Origin: Pseudomonadota bacterium
GTDB lineage: Bacteria; Myxococcota_A; Polyangia; Polyangiales; Polyangiaceae
Direction: 5' to 3'
Assembly (NCBI GenBank): GCA_023423895.1
Contig: JAFAER010000227.1
Location: forward strand, 44,010-108,009
Length of the DNA stretch: 64,000 nucleotides
This document shows, in pieces, positions 52,853 through 61,981 of this stretch. How positions within the stretch are numbered: the stretch's first letter is position 1; each line of letters opens with the position of its first letter. Both the position numbers and the translations under genes were made by a program. The notes under the pieces were generated by a model. It was given only the letters and a program-made list of their open reading frames with translations. It was not told the origin of the DNA and did no database searches.

Positions 52853-53758
52853 TCAGCCGTGAAGAAACCAGAGCGAATAGAGATACGTGACGGCGCTCGT
52901 CAGCATGAGCGCATCCACGCGATCGAGGATTCCGCCGTGACCGGGCACGATGGCTCCGGAATCTTTCACACCGAATGAACGCTTGAGCACCGACTCTCCC
53001 AGGTCGCCGGCCTGGCCGAGCGCGCCCGCAATCAGTGCCAGCGGAATTCCGTGCGCGAGCGAGAGCCCGGGCAAGAACCAGAAGTGCGCCATGAGGGCGC
53101 CGACGACGCTCCCGCCGAGGCTACCGATCGCGCCTTCCACCGTCTTCTTCGGTGAGACGGCTTCATAGAGCTTCCGCCGTCCGAGGAAGCGCCCGGCGAA
53201 ATACCCGCCCGTGTCGCCGAACCACGCGAACATGATCGCCAGGACGACGTAGCCCGGTCCCTCTGCGCCGAGCTCCCGGCGCATCACCGCGAGAAGCGTC
53301 ACCGGGATGCCCACGAAGAGCGGCGCAAACCCCATCGCGCACGCGCGAAGCGCTGCGCTCTTCATGTCGCCGAGTCGAACGAGCGTGAGCAGCGGTCCGG
53401 CGAGCGGCGCGCAGATGATCAACGTGAGGAGGATGCGCGCATCGCCGGCCGAGAAGTAGGTCGCCGCCGAGACCGCGCCGGTCATGCCCACGCCGAGGAC
53501 CTGCGACGTACGGTCGCCCGGGTGGGTCATGTTGAAAAGCTCCCACGCGGCGATCAGCGTGGCGGGCAGTGCGAGGAGATAGAAGCCCCACGGCGCGCCC
53601 TTGTAGAGGAGCAAGATGATGAGCGGCGCACCGACGGCAGCCGTCGCGATGCGCACGGCGAGGTTGGCGTTCGCCTTCTTCGCTTGCTCCCTCGTCTCGC
53701 GTGGACGGCGGTCGCGCTCGCGCTCGCCGTCCTCCGCGCCCGCTCTCGGCTCCGCCAT
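52853..53758 (-). CDS. cdsA: Phosphatidate cytidylyltransferase
   Basis: A 301-residue membrane enzyme. The CDS signature is complete near the C-terminus: SVLKRSFGVKDSGAIVPGHG, then GILDRVDAL. Around eight membrane segments follow an Arg/Glu-rich N-terminus. It makes CDP-diacylglycerol from phosphatidic acid and CTP. It normally sits next to uppS; here a 526-base gap and an oppositely oriented gene intervene. ATG 53758 is chosen; a GTG three codons upstream is possible. Confidence 0.94.
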   Translation of the reverse strand: MAEPRAGAEDGERERDRRPRETREQAKKANANLAVRIATAAVGAPLIILLLYKGAPWGFYLLALPATLIAAWELFNMTHPGDRTSQVLGVGMTGAVSAATYFSAGDARILLTLIICAPLAGPLLTLVRLGDMKSAALRACAMGFAPLFVGIPVTLLAVMRRELGAEGPGYVVLAIMFAWFGDTGGYFAGRFLGRRKLYEAVSPKKTVEGAIGSLGGSVVGALMAHFWFLPGLSLAHGIPLALIAGALGQAGDLGESVLKRSFGVKDSGAIVPGHGGILDRVDALMLTSAVTYLYSLWFLHG

Positions 53759-54284
53759 CGTCGACACATCGCCATAGCATGCTTGACGCGTGCCGTCGCG
53801 ATGGGGTGACGCGCCCCGACGACATTCGCCCCGGCCGAGGTCCGCGGGGCGCCCCGAGCCCAGGCTACGCCAGCGTTCGTCGCGGGCGAGCCTCTCGACG
53901 ATCGGAACATGGAAGGTCAGGTGGAGCCGCTGGACGAACAGCCCCTGGCGAACACCGTGACGCCGCGTGAAGGCGTGAAGGAAGGAGCCGCTCGGGGTCA
54001 TGGGACGGCGTGCAGCGATCACGAATGCGAACGTCACGGCCATCCGCGGGACCTCGTTCAGACGCATCCGTACGCGTCGTCTCGTCGTCTCGTCGTCTCG
54101 TCGGCGACGTTGCGCTCCGTCCGCACGACGCCGCACGCCGAAGAGCCCGCGCCGACATCCACGTGCGGAGTCTCGCTCGCGTCGATCGCGCACGTGATCG
54201 CGTTTGCCCGATTCGCGATCAACATCGATCACGGCAGACCGAGGCATGAACAATGCACGTATTCGCGCCCCGAAGGAGAGCCTC
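53759..54284. other. 526-base intergenic region between cdsA and the DUF7218-like gene
   Basis: It is the divergent promoter region of cdsA and the next gene. It holds a short tandem run of CGTCGTCT (54075-54103). Open frames on both strands occur but none has a recognised motif or good ribosome binding site. I see no RNA gene. Confidence 0.5.
54075..54103. repeat. Short tandem CGTCGTCT repeat
   Basis: About 3.6 copies of an 8-base unit in the cdsA upstream region. It is simple-sequence DNA and may be slippage-prone. Confidence 0.8.
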
Positions 54285-54743
54285 ATGGCACAAGACCACG
54301 GTCCGTCGGTGAAGGATGACAAGCAGTACGAAGGCCTCCGCAAGCGCGGCATGAGCAAGGGGCGCGCAGCGGCCATCGCGAACAGCCCGGGGGCCGAGAA
54401 GCGCGGCGGAAAGAAGTCGGGCGGCGCGAAGAAGCGTTCGTCCGGCGGCAGCACCACCAAGAAGCGCAGCTCTGCGAAGCGTTCGTCGAGTGGCGGCGGC
54501 AGCACCACCAAGAAGCGCAGCTCTGCGAAGCGTTCATCGAGTGGCGGCAGCACCTCCAAGAAGCGCAGCGCCGCGAAGCGTTCATCGAGTGGCGGCGGCA
54601 CCTCCAAGAACCGCAGCTCTGCGAAGCGTTCATCGAGCGGCGGCAGCACCTCCAAGAAGCGCAGCTCGGGCGGCAAGAGCCAAGCGAAGGCACGCGCGGG
54701 CCGCAAGGGTGGCAAGGCTCGCAAGAGCAGCCGCTCCAGCTGA
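54285..54743 (+). CDS. DUF7218-like protein with basic repeat tail
   Basis: A 152-residue protein. The first 50 residues match the DUF7218-type motif: GPSVKDDKQYEGLRKRGMSK then GRAAAIANSPGA. The rest is a low-complexity tail of repeated KKRSSAKRSSSGG-type units with Gly-Ser spacers, and is strongly basic (nucleic-acid-binding or histone-like in character). ATG 54285 has AAGGAG eight bases upstream; a longer frame exists but without this. It lies opposite to both uppS and cdsA. Function unknown; DNA or RNA binding is inference. Confidence 0.75.
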   Translation: MAQDHGPSVKDDKQYEGLRKRGMSKGRAAAIANSPGAEKRGGKKSGGAKKRSSGGSTTKKRSSAKRSSSGGGSTTKKRSSAKRSSSGGSTSKKRSAAKRSSSGGGTSKNRSSAKRSSSGGSTSKKRSSGGKSQAKARAGRKGGKARKSSRSS

Positions 54744-54748
54744 TGCGT

Positions 54749-54777
54749 CGTGCCTCGGCCTGAGGCGAGGAGGCACG
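54749..54777 (+). terminator. Hairpin between convergent genes
   Basis: Perfect 8-base arms CGTGCCTC and GAGGCACG with a 13-base loop lie six bases after the stop of the basic-tail gene. No T-run follows on either strand. It may act for both this gene and uppS. Confidence 0.4.
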
Positions 54778-54835
54778 TGGCGCTCTGGAACGACAACGTC
54801 GACGCGCGTGGCTCGCGCGATCGTTCGGGCGCCGG

Positions 54836-55720
54836 TCAGCCGACGAGACGGAGGACCGGCGCGCCGCCCGCTGCAGCTGCTTTCGATTCGTCCGCGTGCG
54901 TGTCCGCCGACGCGACGGGCGCTTCGCTTTCGCCCTCTGCCGCGGCCAGGAGCGGCTCTGCGGGCTTGCCGACGAGGCCGAAGCGACGCTCGCGGCGCTG
55001 GAAGCTCGCGACGGCTTCGTAGAGGTCGACCTCGGTGAAGTCCGGCCAGAGGACGTCGGCGAAATGAAGCTCTGCGTACGCGAGCCCGTAGAGGAGGAAG
55101 TTCGAGATGCGCCGCTCACCGCCCGTCCGGATGACGAGGTCGGGATCCCCCACGGTGAGGCTCGGCATGCGGGCGTGGAGTGCGTCCTCGGTGACGTCCT
55201 CCGGCGTGAGCCGCCCTGCAGCGACCTCGCGGGCGAGATCGCGGGCAGCGTTCGCGATTTCCTCGCGGCCGCCATAGCTGAGCGCGAGGGTCAGCGTCAT
55301 CTCCTCACGCGTGGAGCTGTCGTTCCGCAGCGGATCGAGCACCGTGCGGACGACGGCGGGCAGGCGCCCGAGATTGCCGATCGCGTTCAGGCGGATGCCG
55401 TTGTCGAGGATCTCGTCGCGTTCGGAGAGCAAGAACTCGCGCAGGAGCTGCATCAGCGCATCGACCTCGAGCTCGGGTCGGGCCCAGTTCTGCTCGCTGA
55501 ATGCGTAGAGCGTGAGCGCGCGGACGCCGAGCCGACGGGCGGCGCGGACGATGCGGCGCACCGCCTTCGATCCCTCTCGATGACCCTCGACGCGCTCGCG
55601 GCCGCGGAGCTGAGCCCAACGTCCGTTGCCGTCCATGATGATCCCGATGTGGGACGGGAGATTGTGCGCTTCGACGTAAATCATGGGTGGGGCTGGGGAA
55701 ACCGGACGGTTCGGTACCAT
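54836..55720 (-). CDS. uppS: Undecaprenyl diphosphate synthase (cis-prenyltransferase)
   Basis: A 294-residue enzyme. The family signature IIMDGNGRWAQLRGR is near the N-terminus; later motifs include SEQNWARPELEV and RTGGERRISNFLL, and a C-terminal DVLWPDFTEVDLYEAV. It makes the lipid carrier for cell wall polymers. The C-terminal 50 residues are Ala-rich and not part of the fold. ATG 55720 has AGGA eight bases upstream; the alternative ATG at 55684 has a poor site but fits the family start equally well. cdsA would usually follow. Confidence 0.92.
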   Translation of the reverse strand: MVPNRPVSPAPPMIYVEAHNLPSHIGIIMDGNGRWAQLRGRERVEGHREGSKAVRRIVRAARRLGVRALTLYAFSEQNWARPELEVDALMQLLREFLLSERDEILDNGIRLNAIGNLGRLPAVVRTVLDPLRNDSSTREEMTLTLALSYGGREEIANAARDLAREVAAGRLTPEDVTEDALHARMPSLTVGDPDLVIRTGGERRISNFLLYGLAYAELHFADVLWPDFTEVDLYEAVASFQRRERRFGLVGKPAEPLLAAAEGESEAPVASADTHADESKAAAAGGAPVLRLVG

Positions 55721-55959
55721 GAAAAGGTCCTGCAAGCTACGGAGTACGGTTGGGGCACGCCGGCGTCGACGGCGCTCGAGGTGAGCGGTCGCGTTCAGCA
55801 CGTGAACGGTCACCCATCCTGCTAGCCAGGTCCCGCCTTCAGGGCCTCGTCTGCCTCGCTCACACCGCACCGCGTCCCCGCCGCGCCCGCGCCAGGACGG
55901 GCGGCGAGCACCATCGCCCTTGAGCGAGAGGCCGGATCCACTAGCCTGGCGCCCAGATC

Positions 55960-57282
55960 ATGATCGGCTCCAAGGTCACCCTCCGTTTGCGCATGAGCGC
56001 TCACGACGCCCACTACGCCGGCGAGCTCGTCGACGGCGCGCGCATGCTCGCTCTCTTCGGCGATCTCGCGACCGAGCTCCTCATCCGCCTCGACGGCGAC
56101 GAGGGGCTGTTCCGCGCCTACGAGTCGGTGGAGTTCCTCGCGCCCGTCTTTGCGGGCGACTACATCGAGGCGACCGCCGAGCTCGTCAACGTCGGCAACA
56201 CGAGCCGCAAGATGCGCTTCGAGGCCGTGAAGGTGATCTCGAACGTGCGCCAGGTCGGTATGCCCGCCAGTGCCGCGAGCATCCTCAGCGAGCCGGTCGT
56301 CGTCTGCCGCGCCATCGGCACCTGCGTGACGCCAAAGGACATGCAGCGCAAGCCGCGGGAGCTCTACATGCCCGCGCTTCCCGCCGGTGCACCGCCGGTG
56401 CCCGACGCCGTCGTGACACCTCCGGGAACCGATGGCGGGCACTCGCTCGGCGCAGAGGTGAACCTGACCGACCTGATCCTCACGGCGGCGATCGTCGGCG
56501 CCGAGATCACCCGCGAGCAGACGCCACATCTCCCGATCACCGCGCAGGAGATCGCCGACGAGGCCGCGCGTTGCCGCGAGGCGGGCGCCGCTGTCATTCA
56601 TCTGCACGTCCGCAACGACGACGGGTCGCCCACACAGTCGCGCGATCGCTTCGCCGAGGCCATCGAGAAGATCCGCGCGAAGACCGACTGCATCGTGCAG
56701 GTCTCCACCGGCGGCGCCATCGGGATGACGATCGACGAGCGCGCCCAGCCGCTCGACTGTCGTCCGGAGATGGCGACGCTCAACTGCGGGACGCTGAACT
56801 TCGGCGACGACGTCTTCGTCAACACGCGGCCGCAGATCCGCGACCTCGCTGCACGCCTCGGCGCGTCGGGCGCCGTCCCCGAGCTCGAATGTTACGAGGT
56901 CGGCCACGTCGAGGAGGCGCTCCAGCTCGCGAACAAAGGCGTCATCCCGAGCCCGCTGCACTTCCAGTTCGTGATGGGCGTCCCCGGCGGCATCGGCGCG
57001 ACCGAGGCCAACCTGCGGTACCTCGTCAGCCTCGTACCCAGCTCCGGCGCGACATGGGCGGTCGCGGCGGTCGGCCGTCATCAGCAGCCGATGACCGAGC
57101 TCGCCATGCGCCTCGGCGGTCATGCGCGCGTCGGCCTCGAGGACAACATCTATCTCTCGAAGGGCGTCCTCGCGGAAGGCAGCGCGCCGCTGGTCGCTCG
57201 CGCCGCTGCATACGCGCGTTCGATCGGGCGCACGCCCGTGGAGCCGACGAGGGCGCGCGCGCTCTTGCTGAGGCAGTCGTGA
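55960..57282 (+). CDS. Fused 3-aminobutyryl-CoA ammonia lyase / 3-keto-5-aminohexanoate cleavage enzyme
   Basis: A 440-residue fusion. Residues about 1-140 are a hotdog-fold Kal-type domain (LRMSAHDAHYAGELVDGARM, then FLAPVFAGDYIEATAELVNV). Residues about 163-440 are a BKACE/Kce domain with E182, zinc ligands H214 and H216 (VIHLHV), STGG at about 249 and E394-D395 in GLEDN. In lysine fermentation Kce makes L-3-aminobutyryl-CoA and Kal deaminates it to crotonyl-CoA, so the two fused steps are consecutive. No other lysine-fermentation gene is adjacent. Its stop overlaps the trpE start by four bases (GTGA). BKACE enzymes vary in substrate, so the exact reaction is not certain. Confidence 0.88.
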   Translation: MIGSKVTLRLRMSAHDAHYAGELVDGARMLALFGDLATELLIRLDGDEGLFRAYESVEFLAPVFAGDYIEATAELVNVGNTSRKMRFEAVKVISNVRQVGMPASAASILSEPVVVCRAIGTCVTPKDMQRKPRELYMPALPAGAPPVPDAVVTPPGTDGGHSLGAEVNLTDLILTAAIVGAEITREQTPHLPITAQEIADEAARCREAGAAVIHLHVRNDDGSPTQSRDRFAEAIEKIRAKTDCIVQVSTGGAIGMTIDERAQPLDCRPEMATLNCGTLNFGDDVFVNTRPQIRDLAARLGASGAVPELECYEVGHVEEALQLANKGVIPSPLHFQFVMGVPGGIGATEANLRYLVSLVPSSGATWAVAAVGRHQQPMTELAMRLGGHARVGLEDNIYLSKGVLAEGSAPLVARAAAYARSIGRTPVEPTRARALLLRQS

Positions 57283-58733
57283 AGATCGCCACACGTACGC
57301 TGGTCGCGGACGGCCTCACGCCGGTCCGAGCTTACGCCGCGCTCCGTGCAGCCGATCCGGAGGGCGCGTCGTTTCTTCTCGAGAGCGTCGTCGGCGGCGA
57401 GCGCTGGGGCCGCTACTCGATCCTCGGTTACCGGCCGCGGTACGAGGCGGTCCTCGATCGACAAGGCTGGAAGCTCCACCCCGGTAGTGGAGATCCCACC
57501 GGTGCTCGTCTTCCGAAGCTCGAGACCAACGGGGGCGATCCCATCGCCTCGTCGGGCACACTCTTCAAGAACGATCGCGCGAGCGACCAGAGCTCGATGG
57601 CGGCCCGCTTCGCGTCCGCACACGTGGGCTATCTCGCCTGGGACATCGTTCACCTGATCGAGAAGGTCCCGCCCGGCAACAACGAGACCTGGAAGAAGCA
57701 CTTCGTCCCGCTCGCCCGCTTCCTCGGCGGAGCGACGGTGGTCGTGTTCGATGCGCTGGCGCAGACGGTGACGGTCGCGGCGGAGACGGAGGCGGAGGTC
57801 GAACGCGCGCTCGCGGATCTGAGTCGTCCGACGACGCTGGCCGACATCCAGCTGCCCGATCGTTCGCGCATCCCGTCGGACGTCGCGACCGATCTCGACG
57901 ACGAGGCGTTCAAGGAGCGCGTGCTCCACGCCAAGGAGTACATCGCCGCCGGCGATGCGTTCCAGATCGTGCTCGCGCGCACGTTCTCCGTCCCGCGACA
58001 GGGACGCGATCCGTTCGACGTCTATCGAGCGATGCGGCTCGTCAATCCGTCGCCGTACATGTACTTCCTGGACTTGCCGCCTGCGCCCGGTGTCAGCGGC
58101 GAGCGCCTTCGCATCGCGGGCGCGAGCCCGGAGACGATGGTGCGTCTCGAGGACGGCACGATGACGGTGCGCCCGCTCGCCGGTACGCGGCCGCGCGGCA
58201 AGACACCGGAGGAAGACGCACGCCTCGAGGCCGAGCTGCTCGCCGATCCGAAGGAGCGCGCCGAGCACGTGATGCTCATCGACCTCGGTCGGAACGACGT
58301 GGGCCGCGTATCGAAGACCGGCAGCGTCGAGCTTCTGCGCAAGATGGAGATCGAGCGCTACTCGCACGTGATGCACATCGTGAGCGAGGTGCGCGGGCAG
58401 GTCGCCGCCGAGGTACCGCCGCTCGAAGTGGCGCGAGCGGCGTTTCCTGCAGGAACGCTCAGCGGAGCGCCCAAGGTGCGCGCGATGCAGATCATCCGCG
58501 AGCTCGAGGCGCGACCGCGCGGGATCTACGGCGGCGCGATCGGCTACGTGAGCGCGACGGGCGATCTCGACCTGGCAATCGCGATTCGGACGCTCGTCTG
58601 CAAGGGCGACACCTTCGAGGTGAGCGCCGGCGCAGGCATCGTCGAGGCGAGCGACCCGCAGAGCGAGGCTGACGAGACGCGCAACAAAGCGCGTGGCGTC
58701 CTTTGCGCGATCGAGGCCGCCCCGCAATCCTGA
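57279..58733 (+). CDS. trpE: Anthranilate synthase component I
   Basis: A 484-residue enzyme. FLLESVVGGERWGRYSILGY near the start is typical of the feedback (tryptophan-binding) N-domain. Later chorismate-binding motifs include AAGDAFQIVLARTF, NPSPYMYFLDL, GASPETMVRL, PLAGTRPRG and LSGAPKVRAM. It makes anthranilate from chorismate with a glutamine amidotransferase subunit not seen here. GTG at 57279 overlaps the upstream TGA by four bases. Coupling to the lysine-type enzyme is odd: no trpG/D gene follows in the window. Confidence 0.93.
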   Translation: MKIATRTLVADGLTPVRAYAALRAADPEGASFLLESVVGGERWGRYSILGYRPRYEAVLDRQGWKLHPGSGDPTGARLPKLETNGGDPIASSGTLFKNDRASDQSSMAARFASAHVGYLAWDIVHLIEKVPPGNNETWKKHFVPLARFLGGATVVVFDALAQTVTVAAETEAEVERALADLSRPTTLADIQLPDRSRIPSDVATDLDDEAFKERVLHAKEYIAAGDAFQIVLARTFSVPRQGRDPFDVYRAMRLVNPSPYMYFLDLPPAPGVSGERLRIAGASPETMVRLEDGTMTVRPLAGTRPRGKTPEEDARLEAELLADPKERAEHVMLIDLGRNDVGRVSKTGSVELLRKMEIERYSHVMHIVSEVRGQVAAEVPPLEVARAAFPAGTLSGAPKVRAMQIIRELEARPRGIYGGAIGYVSATGDLDLAIAIRTLVCKGDTFEVSAGAGIVEASDPQSEADETRNKARGVLCAIEAAPQS

Positions 58734-58885
58734 GCTCCGGCATCGAGCGCGCCCCCACGAAGAAGCTCATGGGGCTCGAGGGACGCGCACGGCCGCTCTT
58801 CGATCGCTGCAAACGTCGAGCTCATGCCGGGTTAGCGACTCCGAGTGGTCACCCGTTTGCTTCTCCGAACCGACGGAGGCAGCCG

Positions 58886-59344
58886 ATGACGACGGGTTTC
58901 GGACCGCATGTCGACCCAAAGCGCTTCGAGTCACAGTCCACGGGACAGGGGCAGGAGCAGCCGCAAGGCGCGGAGACGCAGCCGCGCACCGAGGAGGAGA
59001 AGGGCATCGAGAAGACGAGGGCCAAGCTCTCCAAAGGGCGCAAGCTCGCCGCGAAGTCGCGCGCTCGCGTCGGACATGCGGTCGAGCGCATGGGAGCCAC
59101 GCTCCAGCGGCCGGCCGAGCGCGTGGGTAAAGCGCTCGAGCGTCCGATCATCGGCGCTACCGTCGCAGGCGGACTCATCGCAGCGGCCGCCGGGCTCTGG
59201 GGAGCGACCGAGGCCGCGCTCGGTGCGTTCGTGGGCGTCGTGGCGTATCGCAGGCTGAAGCGCCGATGGCAGCAGAAGGCTGGTCGCGAGGAGGCTCGAG
59301 AGGAGGCCACCGGCCAGCATCCGACCCCAGCCGGCGCCCACTGA
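58886..59344 (+). CDS. Small membrane-associated protein
   Basis: A 152-residue protein. A polar, Gln/Glu-rich N-terminus is followed by basic helices (EKTRAKLSKGRKLAAKSRAR), a Gly/Ala hydrophobic segment (IIGATVAGGLIAAAAGLWGA and GAFVGVVAYRR) and a charged C-terminus. It resembles DUF883/ElaB-like membrane-anchored proteins in layout only. ATG 58886 has GGAGG eight bases upstream. Function unknown. Confidence 0.65.
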   Translation: MTTGFGPHVDPKRFESQSTGQGQEQPQGAETQPRTEEEKGIEKTRAKLSKGRKLAAKSRARVGHAVERMGATLQRPAERVGKALERPIIGATVAGGLIAAAAGLWGATEAALGAFVGVVAYRRLKRRWQQKAGREEAREEATGQHPTPAGAH

Positions 59345-59370
59345 AGCGCGGCCCGGGCCCCAATGCGAAC

Positions 59371-59400
59371 GCGCAGCGCCCTTTCGAAGGGATGCTGCGC
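59371..59400. terminator. Hairpin between convergent small membrane protein genes
   Basis: Outer arms GCGCAGC and GCTGCGC enclose inner arms CCCTT and AAGGG. It lies between the convergent genes 58886-59344 and 59426-59815. No T-run is visible, so it is only a candidate. Confidence 0.35.
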
Positions 59401-59425
59401 GCCTGCACCTCGATTGGCAATCAGC

Positions 59426-59815
59426 TCAGTTGAAGTGCGCCCTCACCGAGCTGTCCATCAACGTACGGAACGAGCGTGCGTGCATCCACGTCGATACTGC
59501 GGTGTACGCGCCGTACGCGAGGAGGCTCAGCTCCCAGTGCTGGATGAACGACCATGCGGCCTTGCCAATGCCAAGCGTGCCGACGAGCGTCACGATGCCG
59601 CTCACGACCAGGAGGAGGAAGCGCGTGAGCGACGACTTCTTGATGAGCGCGCGCCCGATGAAGAAGGTCATGAGCCAGCTGAAGAGGAGCCCGCCGATCG
59701 CAAGGACGATCGAGAGGATGCCGATGCCGTTGGCCAGCACCGAGCAGATCGCCGAGAAGACGGCGAAGCCGTACCACGCGTTCGTCAGCCCTTCGATCTT
59801 CGCCTTCGCGCTCAT
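59426..59815 (-). CDS. Small multi-pass membrane protein
   Basis: A 129-residue protein with four probable membrane segments (for example FAVFSAICSVLANGIGILSI and FLLLVVSGIVTLVGTLGIG). No family is recognised. ATG 59815 has AAGGAGAGG upstream. It is a separate gene after the histidine kinase pair. Confidence 0.72.
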   Translation of the reverse strand: MSAKAKIEGLTNAWYGFAVFSAICSVLANGIGILSIVLAIGGLLFSWLMTFFIGRALIKKSSLTRFLLLVVSGIVTLVGTLGIGKAAWSFIQHWELSLLAYGAYTAVSTWMHARSFRTLMDSSVRAHFN

Positions 59816-60024
59816 CGCCTCTCCTTCTTCGTCCTTCGCCCTCGACCCCTGACGAGGGTACGTCGCAGGCTCCGGGAGCTTCCTCGTCTTCCTCGTCTTC
59901 GCCGCGCATCGTCTCGTTTCGAGCGGCTGCGTCAGCATGACCATTCGTCCGGCCGCACGCGAGGATTTCTTACGCGCTTCGCACGCGTTCGATCTCCGAG
60001 TCGAGCCAAGTACGCATATCCGAC

Positions 60025-60042
60025 ACCGACCGATGGGTCGGT
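60025..60042 (-). terminator. Hairpin after the degenerate histidine kinase gene
   Basis: ACCGACC and GGTCGGT arms with a 4-base loop lie eight bases past the stop of the histidine kinase gene on the minus strand. No T-run follows. Confidence 0.4.
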
Positions 60043-60049
60043 ACGGAGG

Positions 60050-61981
60050 TCAGGGTGCCATCGTCGGACGACTGGCGCGCGCGCGGATGGAAGCGCGGTC
60101 GTTCTGGAGCGGGAGCCAGACGCGGAACACCATGCCGCCATGTGCCGTGTTGTCGACCTCGATCGAACCGCCGTGGATCTCGACGATCGACCGCGCGAGC
60201 TGCAAGCCGAGGCCGAGCCCGCCCTGCCGGCGTGCGCTCTCGGCGCTCTTGAACGCGTCGAAGATCTTCTCGCGCTCGGCGACCGGGAGCCCCTCGCCGC
60301 TCGTCTCGACCTCGATCCGCAGCCGATCGCCGTGATCGGCGGGAAGCGTCGCGCGGACCGGGACGACCCCCTTGTCACTGAAGCGCGCCGCGGTCATGAC
60401 GACCGCCGTGAGGGCCTGCGCGATGCGCGTGCCGTCGATCACCGGCCGGGGGATTCCCGGCTGGATCTCGCCCACGATCTGGACCTCGCTGCCGACGGAG
60501 AGGTCGCGGGCCTCGAGCACGGCGGACATGACGACGTCGCCGATGTGCGTCGGTTCCGGTGACACCTCGAGCTCACCGGCCTCGACACGTGCGCTGTCGA
60601 GGATGGTGTCGATGAGGACGAGCAGCTCGCGCCCGCGCTGTTCGATGATCGCAAGGCTCTCGTGTTGCTCCTTCGTGAGCGGGTTGCGCCGGACGAGCTC
60701 GGTGAAGCCGAGCACGGCATTCAGAGGCGCCTTCAGGTCGTGGCTCATCGACGCGAGCAGGAGGCCGCGCATTCGCTCGGTCGCCTCTCGCGCGTCGATC
60801 GCGCGCTGCTGTGCGGACGCGAACTCGCGGAAGATGCCGCCGAGCGTGTCGATCGCCTCGAGCAGCTCCGTGACGGTCGAGAAGCGCGCCTCGTGGAGGA
60901 TGATCGTGCCGCGCATGACCTCGGCGACACCCGCGCGGCGGATCTCGCGTGTGGCGAGCGCGATGTCGGCATCGAAGAATGCCGCTGCACGCGTACCGAG
61001 GATCGCAGCGAGGCCCACGGCAGCCATCGCGAGGATCAGGTACGCGGTGAACGCAGCCGAGAGCCGCGTCGTGCCGAACCGAATCCGAGCAGCACCGGGC
61101 TGGAGCGGAACGGTGATCTGGGTCTCCTTCTCGTCGCCTTCGCGCACGAGCTCGACGCCCTCGTACGTGCGGAGGATCTGGACGTGGAACCCGAGCGCCG
61201 CGGCGGCTTCGATCGCCTCGTCCCGGCCCGCGAGGTCTTCGTCGCGGCCGGTCCCGAGCGATTCGAACGCCGCATGCGCGATGCTGATCGCGTCGCGCGC
61301 CCGCGCTTCCTTGTCGAACGCACGCGCATGCGCATCGGCGAGCAGCGACGCGCCGAGCGCCACGAGGAGCACTGGCAACGCGACAGCGGCGACGTAGCGC
61401 TTCCGGAGCCGTCCGAGCACCCCGCGGCCGAGACGGCGGAGACCCTCCTCGGCCACCCGCGGTGGGACGAGCTCGAGCGTCCGTGCAACACGGGCGCGCA
61501 TGAGCGCGTAGGCAGGCAGCGTCGCGGTGCTGACCATCGTGAGGACGAGGAGCACGAGCGCGAGCTGTGTGTACGTGTCGATCGCCTGCGGGCGAAGCGC
61601 CGGCACCAGCGTGACGACGGAGACGAGGCCGGCCGAGCCGACGTTCACGAGCGACAGGATGGAGGGGGCGTCGTAGAGCGTGAGCACGTGCTCGGGATCG
61701 CCCGAGGACGAGCCGACCGCGAGAGCGCCGAGAAGCGCTCCTACGCGGCGGATGACGACCACGGTGAGCCCCGCCGCGAGCAAGGCCGAGAGCAGCCCCA
61801 TCGCGATGACGAGCAAGAGCGAGGCCTCGGCCGACTGCGGCTCGAGCAGCAGCACGCGCGGCGCGAAGACCGCGGAGAGCAGGAACGCGATGATGTGCGT
61901 CGCCACCTGGATGGCGAGCAGGCGCGAGAGGAGCCGCTCTCCCGCCATCGGGCGATCCATCGTCGGCACGAGCGCGCTCAC
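60050..61981 (-). CDS. Membrane histidine kinase with degenerate ATP-binding region
   Basis: A 643-residue protein with several membrane segments in the first 340 residues, interrupted by a periplasmic stretch. The DHp helix has the phospho-acceptor His in SHDLKAPLNAVLGF. In the ATPase domain the N-box Asn motif is replaced (VVMTAARFSDKG instead of an NLL-x-NA-x-KF pattern) and G1 is VETSGEGLP rather than D-x-G-x-G. G2 GLGLGLQLAR is kept. Catalysis may be lost or altered. GTG 61981 overlaps the stop of the next histidine kinase gene by four bases, so the two are coupled. Confidence 0.83.
   Translation of the reverse strand: MSALVPTMDRPMAGERLLSRLLAIQVATHIIAFLLSAVFAPRVLLLEPQSAEASLLLVIAMGLLSALLAAGLTVVVIRRVGALLGALAVGSSSGDPEHVLTLYDAPSILSLVNVGSAGLVSVVTLVPALRPQAIDTYTQLALVLLVLTMVSTATLPAYALMRARVARTLELVPPRVAEEGLRRLGRGVLGRLRKRYVAAVALPVLLVALGASLLADAHARAFDKEARARDAISIAHAAFESLGTGRDEDLAGRDEAIEAAAALGFHVQILRTYEGVELVREGDEKETQITVPLQPGAARIRFGTTRLSAAFTAYLILAMAAVGLAAILGTRAAAFFDADIALATREIRRAGVAEVMRGTIILHEARFSTVTELLEAIDTLGGIFREFASAQQRAIDAREATERMRGLLLASMSHDLKAPLNAVLGFTELVRRNPLTKEQHESLAIIEQRGRELLVLIDTILDSARVEAGELEVSPEPTHIGDVVMSAVLEARDLSVGSEVQIVGEIQPGIPRPVIDGTRIAQALTAVVMTAARFSDKGVVPVRATLPADHGDRLRIEVETSGEGLPVAEREKIFDAFKSAESARRQGGLGLGLQLARSIVEIHGGSIEVDNTAHGGMVFRVWLPLQNDRASIRARASRPTMAP

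Noticed and set aside
54075..54103. Tandem CGTCGTCT run considered as a CRISPR or binding-site array
   Set aside because: Units are only eight bases with no spacers; it is simple-sequence repeat.
53909..54319. 136-codon plus-strand frame in the cdsA upstream region
   Set aside because: No ribosome binding site or recognised motif, and it overlaps the start of the DUF7218-like gene in another frame.
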